Assembly: GCA_900404475.1 (NCBI GenBank)
Contig: OUQQ01000677.1
Span: forward strand, 2,727 to 13,160
Direction of reading: 5' to 3'
DNA: 10,434 nt
Source: Spongospora subterranea
Taxonomy: Eukaryota; Endomyxa; Phytomyxea; Plasmodiophorida; Plasmodiophoridae
The notes under the pieces are model-generated. The model made no database searches. It had not been told where the DNA came from and saw only the letters and a program-made list of their open reading frames with translations. Made by a program: the position numbers and the translations under genes. Positions 1 to 9,246 of this stretch are shown piece after piece (the stretch's first letter is position 1; the number at the start of each line of letters is the position of its first letter).

Positions 1-190
1 GACAATCAATAGAGAAGAATTGGATGATCCACTTGATGATGATAATGGCGACAATCGTCAATCAGTAGAGAAGAATCGGGTGATCCACTTGATGATGATA
101 ATGGCGACAATCGACAATCAATAGAGAAAAATCTGGTGATCCACTTGATCATGATAATGGCGACAATCGACAATTAATAGAGACGAATAG
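1..190. repeat. 56-bp tandem repeat, three full copies plus a partial fourth
   Basis: Units begin at 1, 57 and 113, each exactly 56 nt, and a partial fourth unit begins at 169 and decays near 190. Each unit starts with gacaatc or a close variant and ends with gatgataatggcgacaatc. Copies differ by only a few substitutions. The period is not a multiple of 3, so the array is unlikely to be coding. It may extend past the left edge. It lies where an intron of the neighbouring minus-strand ORF (exon 611-212) would be. Confidence 0.95.
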
Positions 191-211
191 GAGCTCTTCC
201 TCGTCTCTTAC

Positions 212-611
212 ATGTCCAAGCCACTGAAAACCAGACCTGCCACAAATACGGAGGCAGGCCACATTCTCGCCACAATCGGCTGTCTTCGGGGTTGTGCTCA
301 ACAACACAAACGGGTTCCATCAAATGGCAACTATCGTGCAACACAGGACCCACATCATCGTCCTCACTTGATGAATATAACAATTCGAGATTATCGTCTG
401 AGTCTGACCTAATATTAATTCGATTGTCGCCATCGACTTCGCCGACCGAAAACGTTATAGATCCACAAAGCCGCAAACTAGTCACGATAAACGGGGGCTC
501 CTGCTGAGTAAGCAGCAAACTCACAAATCGAAACTGAGCATGATTTGGGTCCCCAGAAGAAATGCCGTCAAATTGAAGAAAAAAAAACGGATTGGTGACC
601 TGATCTGCCAT
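212..611 (-). CDS. Hypothetical acidic protein, probable first exon of a gene leaving the window on the left
   Basis: I do not recognise this protein. An ATG at 611-609 opens a frame that stays open to a TAA at 176-174 (145 codons). A donor-like GTAAGA begins at 211, just after codon 133 plus one base, so the real exon may end at 212, with the 56-bp repeats lying in the following intron. The N-terminus reads MADQVTNPFFFLQF. The middle is rich in Asp, Glu and Ser (DSDDNLELLYSSSEDDD, about residues 70-86). No signal peptide or membrane segment is obvious. The best evidence that it is real is the related sequence at 879-757, which keeps similar amino acids through changed DNA (TNP at residues 6-8; DPNHAQFRF against DSDAAHFKL). 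Its length alone is not conclusive, and the gene is incomplete here. Confidence 0.45.
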
Positions 612-925
612 TCAAAGGATGGCGAGGCTGTAGATGAAAACTGACGCCTACCTAGCTAACATATATTTCGTCTGAAATAAAATCCATTTAAGGTGAATGG
701 AGGAAAAACATTCGTTGCTTTGAACAAAAAATTTGGTGTTACGAGGATCGTGGTGCTCAGACAATATAAAACAAACCGCGAATCAAAGGTCCTTCAGGTT
801 GCAGAGATAGTTTGAAATGTGCAGCATCTGAATCTCAGAATGAAAGGGAAAAACACGGATTGGTGAGATGGCCTGACATGCAAAGTATAAAGAGGGTGTG
901 ATGAAACCTGACGGGAACCTGGGGA
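587..925. repeat. Diverged direct duplication, two copies about 267 bp apart
   Basis: Copy A begins near 587 and copy B near 855. They share the 12-mer acggattggtga (587-598 and 855-866), and a gatgaaa block follows at nearly equal spacing (633 and 900), then a similar ctgacg..acct block. The copies cover the start codons and upstream flanks of the two related minus-strand reading frames. The span given runs from the first copy to the end of the second. Confidence 0.5.
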
Positions 926-1142
926 TGATGAATCATTAAAATTGAAAACGTACAGCGCGTGACAACCAAGTACTAACTTGGTAACTGCAATTTAATCTTC
1001 GAGTTTGATCAGACAGTAACCCACACTGGATGAGAGAGAAGTTTGGGAAACTGGCGAACAGATATCAAAAGCTGAACAGGACCAATGATATTAATACGTT
1101 GACGAACCCATTTCAATAACTAAAGGTACAACAAGGATTCAG
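612..1142. other. Region without a confident gene
   Basis: Apart from the interrupted paralogue on the minus strand, nothing here is clearly coding. A perfect 7-bp hairpin, ACCAAGT (965-971) paired with ACTTGGT (976-982), contains the branch-point-like word TACTAAC (971-977). A 29-codon frame from ATG 1030 (MREKFGKLANRYQ...) ends at a TAA at 1117-1119 and is in register with the candidate exon at 1143-1314. This could be chance or a missed exon. Confidence 0.4.
757..879 (-). pseudogene. Interrupted paralogue of the 212-611 ORF
   Basis: On the minus strand, an ATG at 879-877 opens MSGHLTNPCFSLSF, which meets a TGA at 837-835. The same frame then continues with DSDAAHFKL, SLQPEGPL and IRGL to a TGA at 759-757. 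This parallels MADQVTNPFFFLQF, then DPNHAQFRF, LTQQEPPF and IVTSL of the downstream ORF. Either the copy is broken by the TGA, or the stop lies in an intron I did not resolve. No other function can be given. Because the parent protein is itself unidentified, this rests wholly on internal similarity seen by eye. Confidence 0.4.
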
Positions 1143-1242
1143 CACCGGCGCGCCATTTCGACCAGGCCAACGCAGCACCAACAACCCTGACGCCACGAAG
1201 GCGAACGGTCGTCGCCGGTATGCACTCACCGCCTTCCCGATA

Positions 1243-1640
1243 ATGCGCCGAAATCAGCACTGTGGTGGCACAGAGATTGACCGTTTTGTTGATATTGCAG
1301 CCTTGAAGAATGACGTGAGTATTCCCGGCATGATCGTTTTATAACATTGGAGGACTTACCAAAATTTTGCAGGTTTTTTTGTGAGGTTGAGATTGGAGTT
1401 TATTTCAACTTTTTACAGGTAGCTGATACGTGTGTCAATCGCGCTTTGAATCAACTTATCCAAAGTAACCATGAGATTTATTTATTACGAACCGAAAAAT
1501 CGCCACAATTTCGCCCAGGTAAAACCCCAAACCAACGTTCTCGAGAAATTCATTCAATTCATGTAGGTGAAAAGTTCCATGTAACTCGTGATGACATGAT
1601 CGATAAAATCGAATCGGTCATTGAAATTTCAAGTGGATAG
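1243..1640 (+). CDS. Hypothetical small protein, two-exon candidate
   Basis: I do not recognise this protein. Exon 1 (1243-1314, perhaps extending upstream to about 1143) ends at a strong donor, GTGAGT at 1315. Exon 2 (1419-1640) follows a tttttacag acceptor, giving a 104-nt intron. The join is in phase and reads DRFVDIAALKND then VADTCVNRALNQLIQ. The protein ends ...DKIESVIEISSG with TAG at 1638-1640. From ATG 1243 it is 97 aa, polar and mildly basic. The stretch 1143-1242 is open in the same frame and G+C-rich, preceded by a possible acceptor (ag at 1141-1142), so an upstream exon is possible. The pieces APFRPGQ and PQFRPGK occur before and after the intron and may be an internal repeat or chance. 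Confidence 0.4.
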
Positions 1641-2110
1641 CGAAAGGATGTGCCAAATGTGGGCAACACCCATGGAGCGTGTCACTCGCAGAGTTCCGAC
1701 GCCATTTGGATGGCCTCGAAGCGAACAGTTTTTATGCGGCGATGCTCAAACACCAGCAGGCTCTGAAGTTGTAAATACAACCAAATAAACAGAACTACAA
1801 GTCCGAATTTGACAACTCATTCACTATTTCACTGCAAATCTGAAGTCTAAAGTTATCACTGATGAGTGAGTGATGACGATACGATTGACGAAAAGCACAT
1901 CTGATTGTGGCATAGCAACCGATTTTCAACCAAAAGGGTTGCGCCAGACCCGGACAGTTTCCTCTACTGTGAGATAAATTTGTGAATTTTTTGAAATTTT
2001 GTCTGACAAGGGCTCTCACCAAATCTCTTGAAAATGACACAATTTTTGTTCATTTCCACGGAGTTTTGCTATTTTTGTCAGATGGGTAATGATCAAACTG
2101 AGTTCACTTC
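1641..2110. other. Intergenic region with one short open frame
   Basis: A 46-codon frame, 1648-1788 (+), starts MCQMWATPMERV and contains PTPFGWPRSEQF. It is denser in G+C than its surroundings and could be an exon, but I found no homology and no splice partner. From 1789 to 2110 the DNA is A+T-rich and I see nothing convincing; it should hold the promoter of the amidohydrolase gene. A TGA at 2099-2101 is in frame with the ATG at 2111, so that start cannot be extended within an unspliced transcript. Confidence 0.4.
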
Positions 2111-3719
2111 ATGAATTCAATTGATAAAGGCTTGAAACCTGAAGTCGTACGCCTGCGTCGACAATTACACAGCATTCCTGAGTTGGCGTTTGAAGAACAT
2201 AAAACCGCTAAGGCCATCGTTCATTACCTAACCACAGTCTGCTGTATTCCTGTTTCCGATGTTCGTCAGGGCGTCGGCAAGACTGGAGTTTTGGCACTGA
2301 TTCGATCTGATCGCGATCCAAATCGCCGCTGTGTCGCATTACGCGCTGATATGGATGGTCTACCTTTGTCTGAGACGTCTGATGCGATCTGGGCTTCCAA
2401 ACATCCAAATGTAATGCATGGTTGGTGTAAGCCAGTTCTCAACACAGTACAATTGGGCCAATATTTGCACTGTTTAGCTTGTGGGCATGATGCACACATG
2501 GCGATGTTATTAGTTGCAGCGCGCCATTTACAGGCCAATCGGTCCATGTTTGCGGGAACCGTCAAGCTGATTTTCCAGCCCGCTGAGGAAGGTCGATTCG
2601 GAGCGCGAGCCATGATTGAGGATGGAGTTCTAGAAGATCCTCATGTCGACAGTATTTATGGAGCTCATGTGTAAGGTGTTACGTCTCTTTTTTCTACCAA
2701 GTTCCGATTCACAGGCAGCTATATACTGTTTGCTGCCAAGGCCAATACTCACCTTGGTCTGCTGTTGAGAAATTGTTGTTTTTTCTATTTTGCCAACATT
2801 GTTTGCTGCAGCAGTATTTGATTGTCCCACAATTCTTGTAGATGGAATTATTGTCCCTCTGGTGAAGTTCACGTTCGCCAGGGCCCGTTGATGGCAGCTT
2901 CCGACACCTTCAGCGTGGCGCTATCAGGTAAAGGCGGGCACGGCGCCGAGCCATCCGGCACAAATGACTGCATCGTTGCCGGGTCCCAATTGGTCACTCA
3001 GCTGCACACCATCGTATCGCGCAATATATCTCCATTGGCTTCAGGACTCGTCACGATCGGCACGTTCAACGCTGGCACCAACAACAACATCATCGCCGAC
3101 AATGCGGTAATAAAATTGGTCACCAGCCGAGCTACCTTTTTTTTGGGTTTGTAATGCATGGCTCTAGAATTTCACCGGCATTCTACGCTATTTCACAGAC
3201 GATGTTCGCGAAACGCTCAAGGAACGAATTTCTTCCGTATGCAACGGAATCGCGGCGTCGTTTGGTGTCAAGGTCGATCTGACCCATGATGTCGGATATC
3301 CAGCGACTATCAATCACAGTGCTGATTGTCTCAACGCACTCACTAGAGCGGCTTCTAAGGTAATGCGCTTCATGACGAAACTTACTTTGCATATTTTGTT
3401 GTTTATTGTTTTGACAATTATCTAATCCGAAATGTCTTGATTACTTGATGTAGAACTCTTTAATAAGGTGGTTTTTTAGGTTGTTGGATGCTGCAATGTC
3501 AAGTCTGCAAGTTTGACAATGGCCGCAGAGGATTTCTCTTATTTTCTTAACGATCGCCCTGGATGCTTTTTCTTTATCGGATCCTGCCCCGAATCATCGC
3601 TGTCATCGGGGAAAAGCAGTCGACCACACCACCGTGCCGATTTCGACATTGACGAGCTGTGTTTATGGCATGGGGTCAATATATGGGTTCAACTAATCCT
3701 TGACGAACTAGCTCCCTGA
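2111..3719 (+). CDS. M20-family (M20D) metal-dependent amidohydrolase, hippurate hydrolase / IAA-amino acid hydrolase type
   Basis: Five exons, 2111-2420, 2478-2670, 2842-3106, 3168-3359 and 3480-3719, total 1200 nt and encode 399 aa, the usual length for the family. Family members hydrolyse N-acyl amino acids such as hippurate or IAA conjugates; the substrate cannot be fixed from sequence. The N-terminus has RQLHSIPELAFEEHKTA. The metal-site motif ACGHDAH is at residues 104-110 (C105, H107). PAEEG follows at 138-142 (catalytic/ligand E140-E141), and YGAHVW supplies H167. The dimerisation domain includes GKGGHGAEP (H201). AAEDFSYFL is at 335-343, and HHRADFDIDE gives the last ligand, H371. 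All key residues are present, so the enzyme is probably active. There is no signal peptide, which suggests the cytosol. Every exon join restores conserved motifs in frame. The 918 nt downstream hold no clear gene. Confidence 0.95.
2421..2477 (+). other. 57-nt intron with no in-frame stop, inside the amidohydrolase active-site motif
   Basis: The intron begins GTTGGT and ends tttag. It splits the GCT codon of Ala104, so removing it restores VMHACGHDAH. Its length is a multiple of 3 and it contains no stop in the reading frame, so an ORF finder reads straight through it and adds 19 residues between H103 and C105. The spliced form is chosen because the ACGHDAH metal motif is close to invariant in this family. 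Confidence 0.93.
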
Positions 3720-4637
3720 TCAAAATATCGGGTTACTCACGAGTACGATGCCGGACGCTACGTTATGTCGTTCTTCCACGAATTAACTTCTCGTCGTAAT
3801 AGACAATTGCTTCATAAAAGCAACAGATGCTGGTCATTTTTTTCAATTCTAATTACAATTGATGTAATCGTTTCTAACGGTCGAAAACATTTGCCACCTG
3901 CAGGTCGAATTGATTGCGAAAAACGCAGCCATCGTATGAGATCGCGTCCCACGAAGTGAAGCTGCAGATTTCATGCGGCAACATCATCTAGCGAGTGAAA
4001 ACAAAAGTCTTGAAATCCAGCTCAATGAGTTCAACGTGCTGACGGCACTGACGTCACCATCGGACCCACAATCGATCAAACTGGAGTCGAACAATGTCAG
4101 CGAATTCCTTGCCTCCCAACTTCAATGTTGCAGAGGTAGGACCTGCGGCATGAATCTGCAGCTTCGTTCTGTCCAGGAATTCGGCCACGCTGTGCCAACA
4201 TGTCAGGAACTGCGGTAAGTGGAGTTGGCGAGAAATGGGTTTTAGTGGCATTACGATGAGCGAAGTTTCCGATAAGCGTCGGATAGGTAACAGATTTCCT
4301 GGTTTGGACAAACCTTTCAAGCTTTTGCGCCAATCCTTCATAAATTGAGAAAATAATGGGGCAAACGGTATCCAACATTCTGGGCGAAAAGGGTTATGTT
4401 TTATTAAGTTGAATGATTATCAAATAATACCGTTGTAGTTGACAAGCTCGACTTGCTATTCATCGGTGCCTGACTTTGTCGTCATCGCACTTTTGTCCAT
4501 AAACTGCGTATTGGGTGGGTAACAACTAAATTCGTACAGCTCGTACGGCCGTGCGGTAATCATTGTGCTGATCAACCCTGGGAAATTAGGACTTGCTAAA
4601 TAATTGACGTTACACCCAGCAAAAAATATCAGAGGGG
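3720..4637. other. Gap between amidohydrolase and ITPase with open fragments and an inverted repeat
   Basis: No gene here can be named. On +, a branch-point-like CTAAC (3874-3878) and a ctgcag acceptor precede VELIAKNAAIV (3904-3936). A TGA at 3937 follows, and the same frame then reads on through SEAADFMRQHHLASENKSLE to a TAA at 4216-4218, near a GTAAGT donor-like site at 4215. It has a coiled-coil look. Another reading removes 3934-3991 as a 58-nt intron and stays open. The minus strand is open as well (4378-4097). From 4219 to 4637 I see no coding signal on +; this part should hold the ITPase promoter. Confidence 0.35.
3958..4165. repeat. Inverted repeat, 23- and 22-nt arms about 163 nt apart
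   Basis: The left arm is 3958-3980, beginning gaagctgcagattt. The right arm is 4144-4165, ending aatctgcagcttc. The arms match with one single-base insertion and one mismatch, including an exact 13-nt block (gaagctgcagatt). Read from each strand, both arms encode (S/N)EAAD. No terminal duplications or transposase were seen. Confidence 0.7.
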
Positions 4638-5683
4638 ATGGCCATTACAGAAAGGGTCGTTTTTGTTACCGGTAATGCCCACAAATTACGGGAGGTACAA
4701 GAAATTATTGGGTTCATAGTCCCGAACCTGACCAACAAACCGATTGATCGTTAGTACGGTTGAGGGGATGTTGACAAATGTGGATAATCACCTTCAGTTC
4801 CGGAGCTGCAAGGAGAACCTGATGAGATCACCAAGAAGAAATGCGAGATAGCCGCAAGGGAAGTTGGCGGGCCCGTATTAGTTGAGGATACCTGTCTGTG
4901 TTTCAACGCACTCGGTGGTCTTCCTGGTCCATACGTTAAATGGTCGGGATTATCTCGTTTCTTATTTGTCCCTCATTTGTTTTCGAATGTGCTCATTTCT
5001 TTCAGTTAATTTCTGTTGTCGGTCCTGTTTATGGTGATGTAATGATGTTTGTGCAGGTTCTTGGAGAAAACGGGTCATGCTGGGTTGAATAATCTCCTAG
5101 CGGCATATCCAGATAAATCAGCGTTCGACCATTCTTGTCGCCCGTAAGTTTCTAGCACTAACTTTTTGATTAGGTATGCTCTATGCACGTTCGGCTTCAG
5201 CCTTGGGCCAGGCCATGAACCCATCTTGTTCGCTGGTCGATGTGATGTACGTTTTCATTCCATGATCTGATTCTTTTGACACAATATACTCTTTTTTGAT
5301 AATATGCGTTTTTACTTCATCAATAGTGTACTAACTTTTTGTTTCTCGTTCCTGTTTTGTATTCGTTGCATTTCAGAGTGAATTTATTTTACTTGGTGGC
5401 ATTGATCTGATTCGATACCAATTGTCAGATCTATTCCGTTTTTCTTATGCTGATATTCTGCTCAGGGTGACATCGTCCCTGCACGAGGCCCGTTGAAGTT
5501 TGGATGGGATCCGGTATTTCAACCAAAAGGCTCGCTCAAAACGTATTCTTTTTTGTTCGGTCCGATAATTTTAGGATTTACCCTTTAATTAGGTTCGCTG
5601 AGATGGGCTCAGAAGAGAAGAACGCCATCTCGCATCGAAGTCGAGCGTTATCACAAGTCCTTCAATACCTCCAGAACCAATAA
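4638..5683 (+). CDS. ITPA: Inosine triphosphate pyrophosphatase (HAM1/ITPA family)
   Basis: Six exons, 4638-4749, 4798-4942, 5057-5122, 5174-5246, 5466-5542 and 5593-5683, encode 187 aa; the human enzyme has 194. The enzyme cleaves ITP, dITP and XTP to monophosphates plus pyrophosphate, keeping deaminated purines out of DNA and RNA, normally in the cytosol as a dimer. The nucleotide-binding signature [11 protein letters not shown] is at residues 10-20, the core [21 protein letters not shown] at 66-86, GWDPVFQP at 145-152 and AISHRSRAL at 169-177. All joins are in phase. The third intron has two usable donors, described in its own entry. The start is the first ATG that gives the normal N-terminus, [13 protein letters not shown]. 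An AATAAA overlaps the stop codon. ITPase and V-ATPase B lie on the same strand but share no obvious function. Confidence 0.96.
5123..5173 (+). other. ITPase third intron with two possible 5' splice sites
   Basis: Using GTTCGA at 5123 gives a 51-nt intron and the conserved DKSA-YALCTF junction. A textbook GTAAGT at 5144 is also in frame. It would leave only a 30-nt intron and insert FDHSCRP after KSA. Both share the acceptor tag at 5171-5173 and the branch point CTAAC (about 14 nt upstream). I prefer the 51-nt intron because it matches the family sequence and GTTC donors are required at three V-ATPase introns in this window. Confidence 0.75.
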
Positions 5684-5684
5684 A
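5679..5684 (+). terminator. AATAAA poly(A) signal overlapping the ITPase stop codon
   Basis: AATAAA occupies 5679-5684 and the TAA stop is 5681-5683, so signal and stop overlap. If used, the 3' UTR would be only about 15-30 nt. No other canonical hexamer occurs close downstream; gtaaaac at 5701 and ttttattagg near 5736 do not match it. Confidence 0.4.
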
Positions 5685-6220
5685 TATTCACAGAATTGCT
5701 GTAAAACCTCTATGGCGTCAAATCTGAGCCACGTTTTATTAGGATTCCTGCAATCCACAGCCTTAACTCGCTGCGAGGGAACCGTGTTTACATCCTTCAA
5801 CAACCGGAAATGATTTTGTCTCGCAAACGGTTGTAGTTTTCATTTCAGAGACAAAATCGTTCTCCCGTTAAAGAAAACACCGACATTTACATTCAGTGAT
5901 TGCCGCATGCAAGGGGAACTGGCGATAGGCGGCAAGTACGAATCCAGTTCAAATATAAATACAGGAACCCAAATAAGCGCAGCCTACACGCTCGCGAACG
6001 CATTGGCATAGAGAAAAGTGCAATCGCCACAAGACAGAGACATTACAAAAAATGCTTCGGTGTACCGACAAACGGCCCAGCTTTGTGGACTGGCTCCCGC
6101 TTCAAATACAGCGCAAGTCAAATTGTGTCTCGACGCCCGCTTCGAATAAATATCACTTTATGACACCACTAACTCTTGTTTCCCCTTCATCAACGGCGTC
6201 ATCTTGATCGTTTTCGTGTG
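5684..6220. other. Intergenic region upstream of V-ATPase B
   Basis: No gene is supported. An open frame at 5900-6163 (+) lacks an ATG at its start, is very basic, and resembles no family I know. This interval must hold the ITPase 3' end and the V-ATPase promoter and 5' UTR. Just before the V-ATPase ATG the DNA is pyrimidine-rich (about 6170-6215), with cactaactcttgtttcc resembling the 3' end of an intron, so a 5'-UTR intron is possible. A TAA at 6170-6172 is in frame with the start. Confidence 0.5.
5800..5858. repeat. Two interlocking inverted repeats (possible alternative hairpins)
   Basis: GATTTTGTCTC (5812-5822) pairs perfectly with GAGACAAAATC (5848-5858), an 11-bp stem with a 25-nt loop. 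ACAACCG (5800-5806) pairs with CGGTTGT (5828-5834), a 7-bp stem whose right arm sits in the loop of the first. The two stems would form a pseudoknot or be mutually exclusive. No known element is recognised. Confidence 0.6.
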
Positions 6221-8391
<2,171 letters not shown>

Positions 8392-8411
8392 GTTACTGCT
8401 TATCACCGTTT

Positions 8412-8417
8412 AATAAA
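8412..8417 (+). terminator. Probable poly(A) signal of the V-ATPase B gene
   Basis: AATAAA lies 21 nt beyond the TAG stop at 8389-8391, a plausible position for a short fungal-type 3' UTR. Confidence 0.6.
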
Positions 8418-8730
8418 CAGCTGATCCCCTCGGCATTCCCTGTCACAAAAGTTGAAAAGCAAAATTGTGTAATCTCCTCAACCTCAGTAGTGCGCTTGCA
8501 AGAAAAAATCAAATGAACGCGTAAGCTAAAAACATCATTTTGCTCATGAAACATTATGAATGACGGTGAAGCTCTAACTATCCCATACATTCTTCTTTGT
8601 GTAATGGGTGTCACTAAGCCTTTTCAGCATTTATTGTATAGAATTTGCCGACTGTTGTTATCCCGCCGTTGTTTGCATTTTGATAGGATTTCGTATATTC
8701 TCAGAACCGATAGCATCATTCTGAGTTAAC
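8418..8730. other. Intergenic, no gene seen
   Basis: A minus-strand frame at 8614-8393 overlaps the V-ATPase end and has no recognisable features. No repeats or RNA genes were seen. The segment should hold the 3' flank of V-ATPase B and, if the next candidate is real, its promoter. Confidence 0.4.
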
Positions 8731-9246
8731 ATGATTGATCGGTTTCAGAATAGTTCTGTCTTTTGTAGCAGGGACGAACTGACAATATCGTCGCACGATG
8801 TGAAAAGTAACTGGGCTCGAAATCGAATGAATAAGAAGTTTGTATAGTGCTGAAAGTTCAGAGATTCGAGCGACGTCTCAATCAAAAGGCGTTCTGGGTC
8901 CTGAGAGTCTGGGTCCTGAGAGTGACTTACCTCACTACGCCATCGACCATGGTGAGTTTTTAACCGATATAGGACAGGAGCGAAGATAGGAAGTGACGGC
9001 AAACAAAACCGTGCTCAAAAGCGTTGCGATTGAACAAAGTGCTAACTCAATTCGCAGGTAGTGGTCATTACGGTTCGACGCTTTCCTATGTATTCTTTTG
9101 TACGACTTTGAATTTCGCATGTTTTCATTGCAGAGTGCTTTTGGACAGTTTTAAAACCGTACGCTCATGAAATTCAATCGCTTCGATGTCGTCGCGAATC
9201 GATTCCCGTCAATGAACTTCGCCAATTGTCCATGAGCTTCCCATAA
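8731..9246 (+). CDS. Hypothetical small protein, four-exon candidate
   Basis: I do not recognise this protein. The model has exons 8731-8806, 8862-8951, 9058-9089 and 9136-9246, 309 nt in all, 102 aa. The first intron (55 nt, GTAACT...gttcag) joins SSHDVK to KIRATSQSKG. The second (106 nt, GTGAGT...ttcgcag) has a good branch point, CTAAC, 11 nt before its acceptor, and joins YAIDHG to SGHYGSTLSY. The third (GTATTC...gcagag) is the weakest and uses an AG two bases beyond the obvious cag. The last exon reads FWTVLKPYAHEIQSL and ends MSFP-TAA. Intron sizes and signals match the verified genes nearby. Without a homologue the model is tentative, and its last exon could be wrong. Confidence 0.3.
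8893..8922. repeat. 15-bp tandem duplication
   Basis: The unit tctgggtcctgagag is present twice, at 8893-8907 and 8908-8922. Being 15 nt, it keeps frame. In the four-exon candidate it gives LGPES repeated after a GV. Confidence 0.9.

Noticed and set aside
1..190. CRISPR array
   Set aside because: The units are contiguous 56-bp tandem copies without unique spacers, in a eukaryotic genome.
1795..2040. Minus-strand 81-codon frame upstream of the amidohydrolase
   Set aside because: It lies in A+T-rich intergenic DNA with no splice partner and no family resemblance; its length is within chance.
2208..2613. Minus-strand frames inside amidohydrolase exons 1 and 2
   Set aside because: They are antisense to verified exons and resemble no family; the + strand carries the conserved motifs.
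3183..3392. Minus-strand frame over amidohydrolase exon 4
   Set aside because: It is a shadow of the exon encoding GILRYFTDDVRETL on the + strand.
3937..3939. TGA read as an amino acid (recoding or alternative code)
   Set aside because: TGA terminates the conserved amidohydrolase at 3717-3719, and TAA and TAG end the other two genes, so the standard code applies.
3765..3959. + frame MSFFHELTSRRNRQLL... as a basic-region DNA-binding protein
   Set aside because: The Arg/Asn-rich start loosely recalls a bZIP basic region, but the frame runs through an apparent intron and cannot join the downstream coiled-coil-like stretch without a stop. Kept only as part of the ambiguous-region entry.
5900..6163. 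Basic 87-codon + frame upstream of V-ATPase B
   Set aside because: It has no ATG at its start, no recognisable family, and composition unlike the verified genes.
9058..9110. A tRNA gene suggested by GGTTCGACGC
   Set aside because: No matching acceptor stem, D arm or anticodon arm can be drawn around it.
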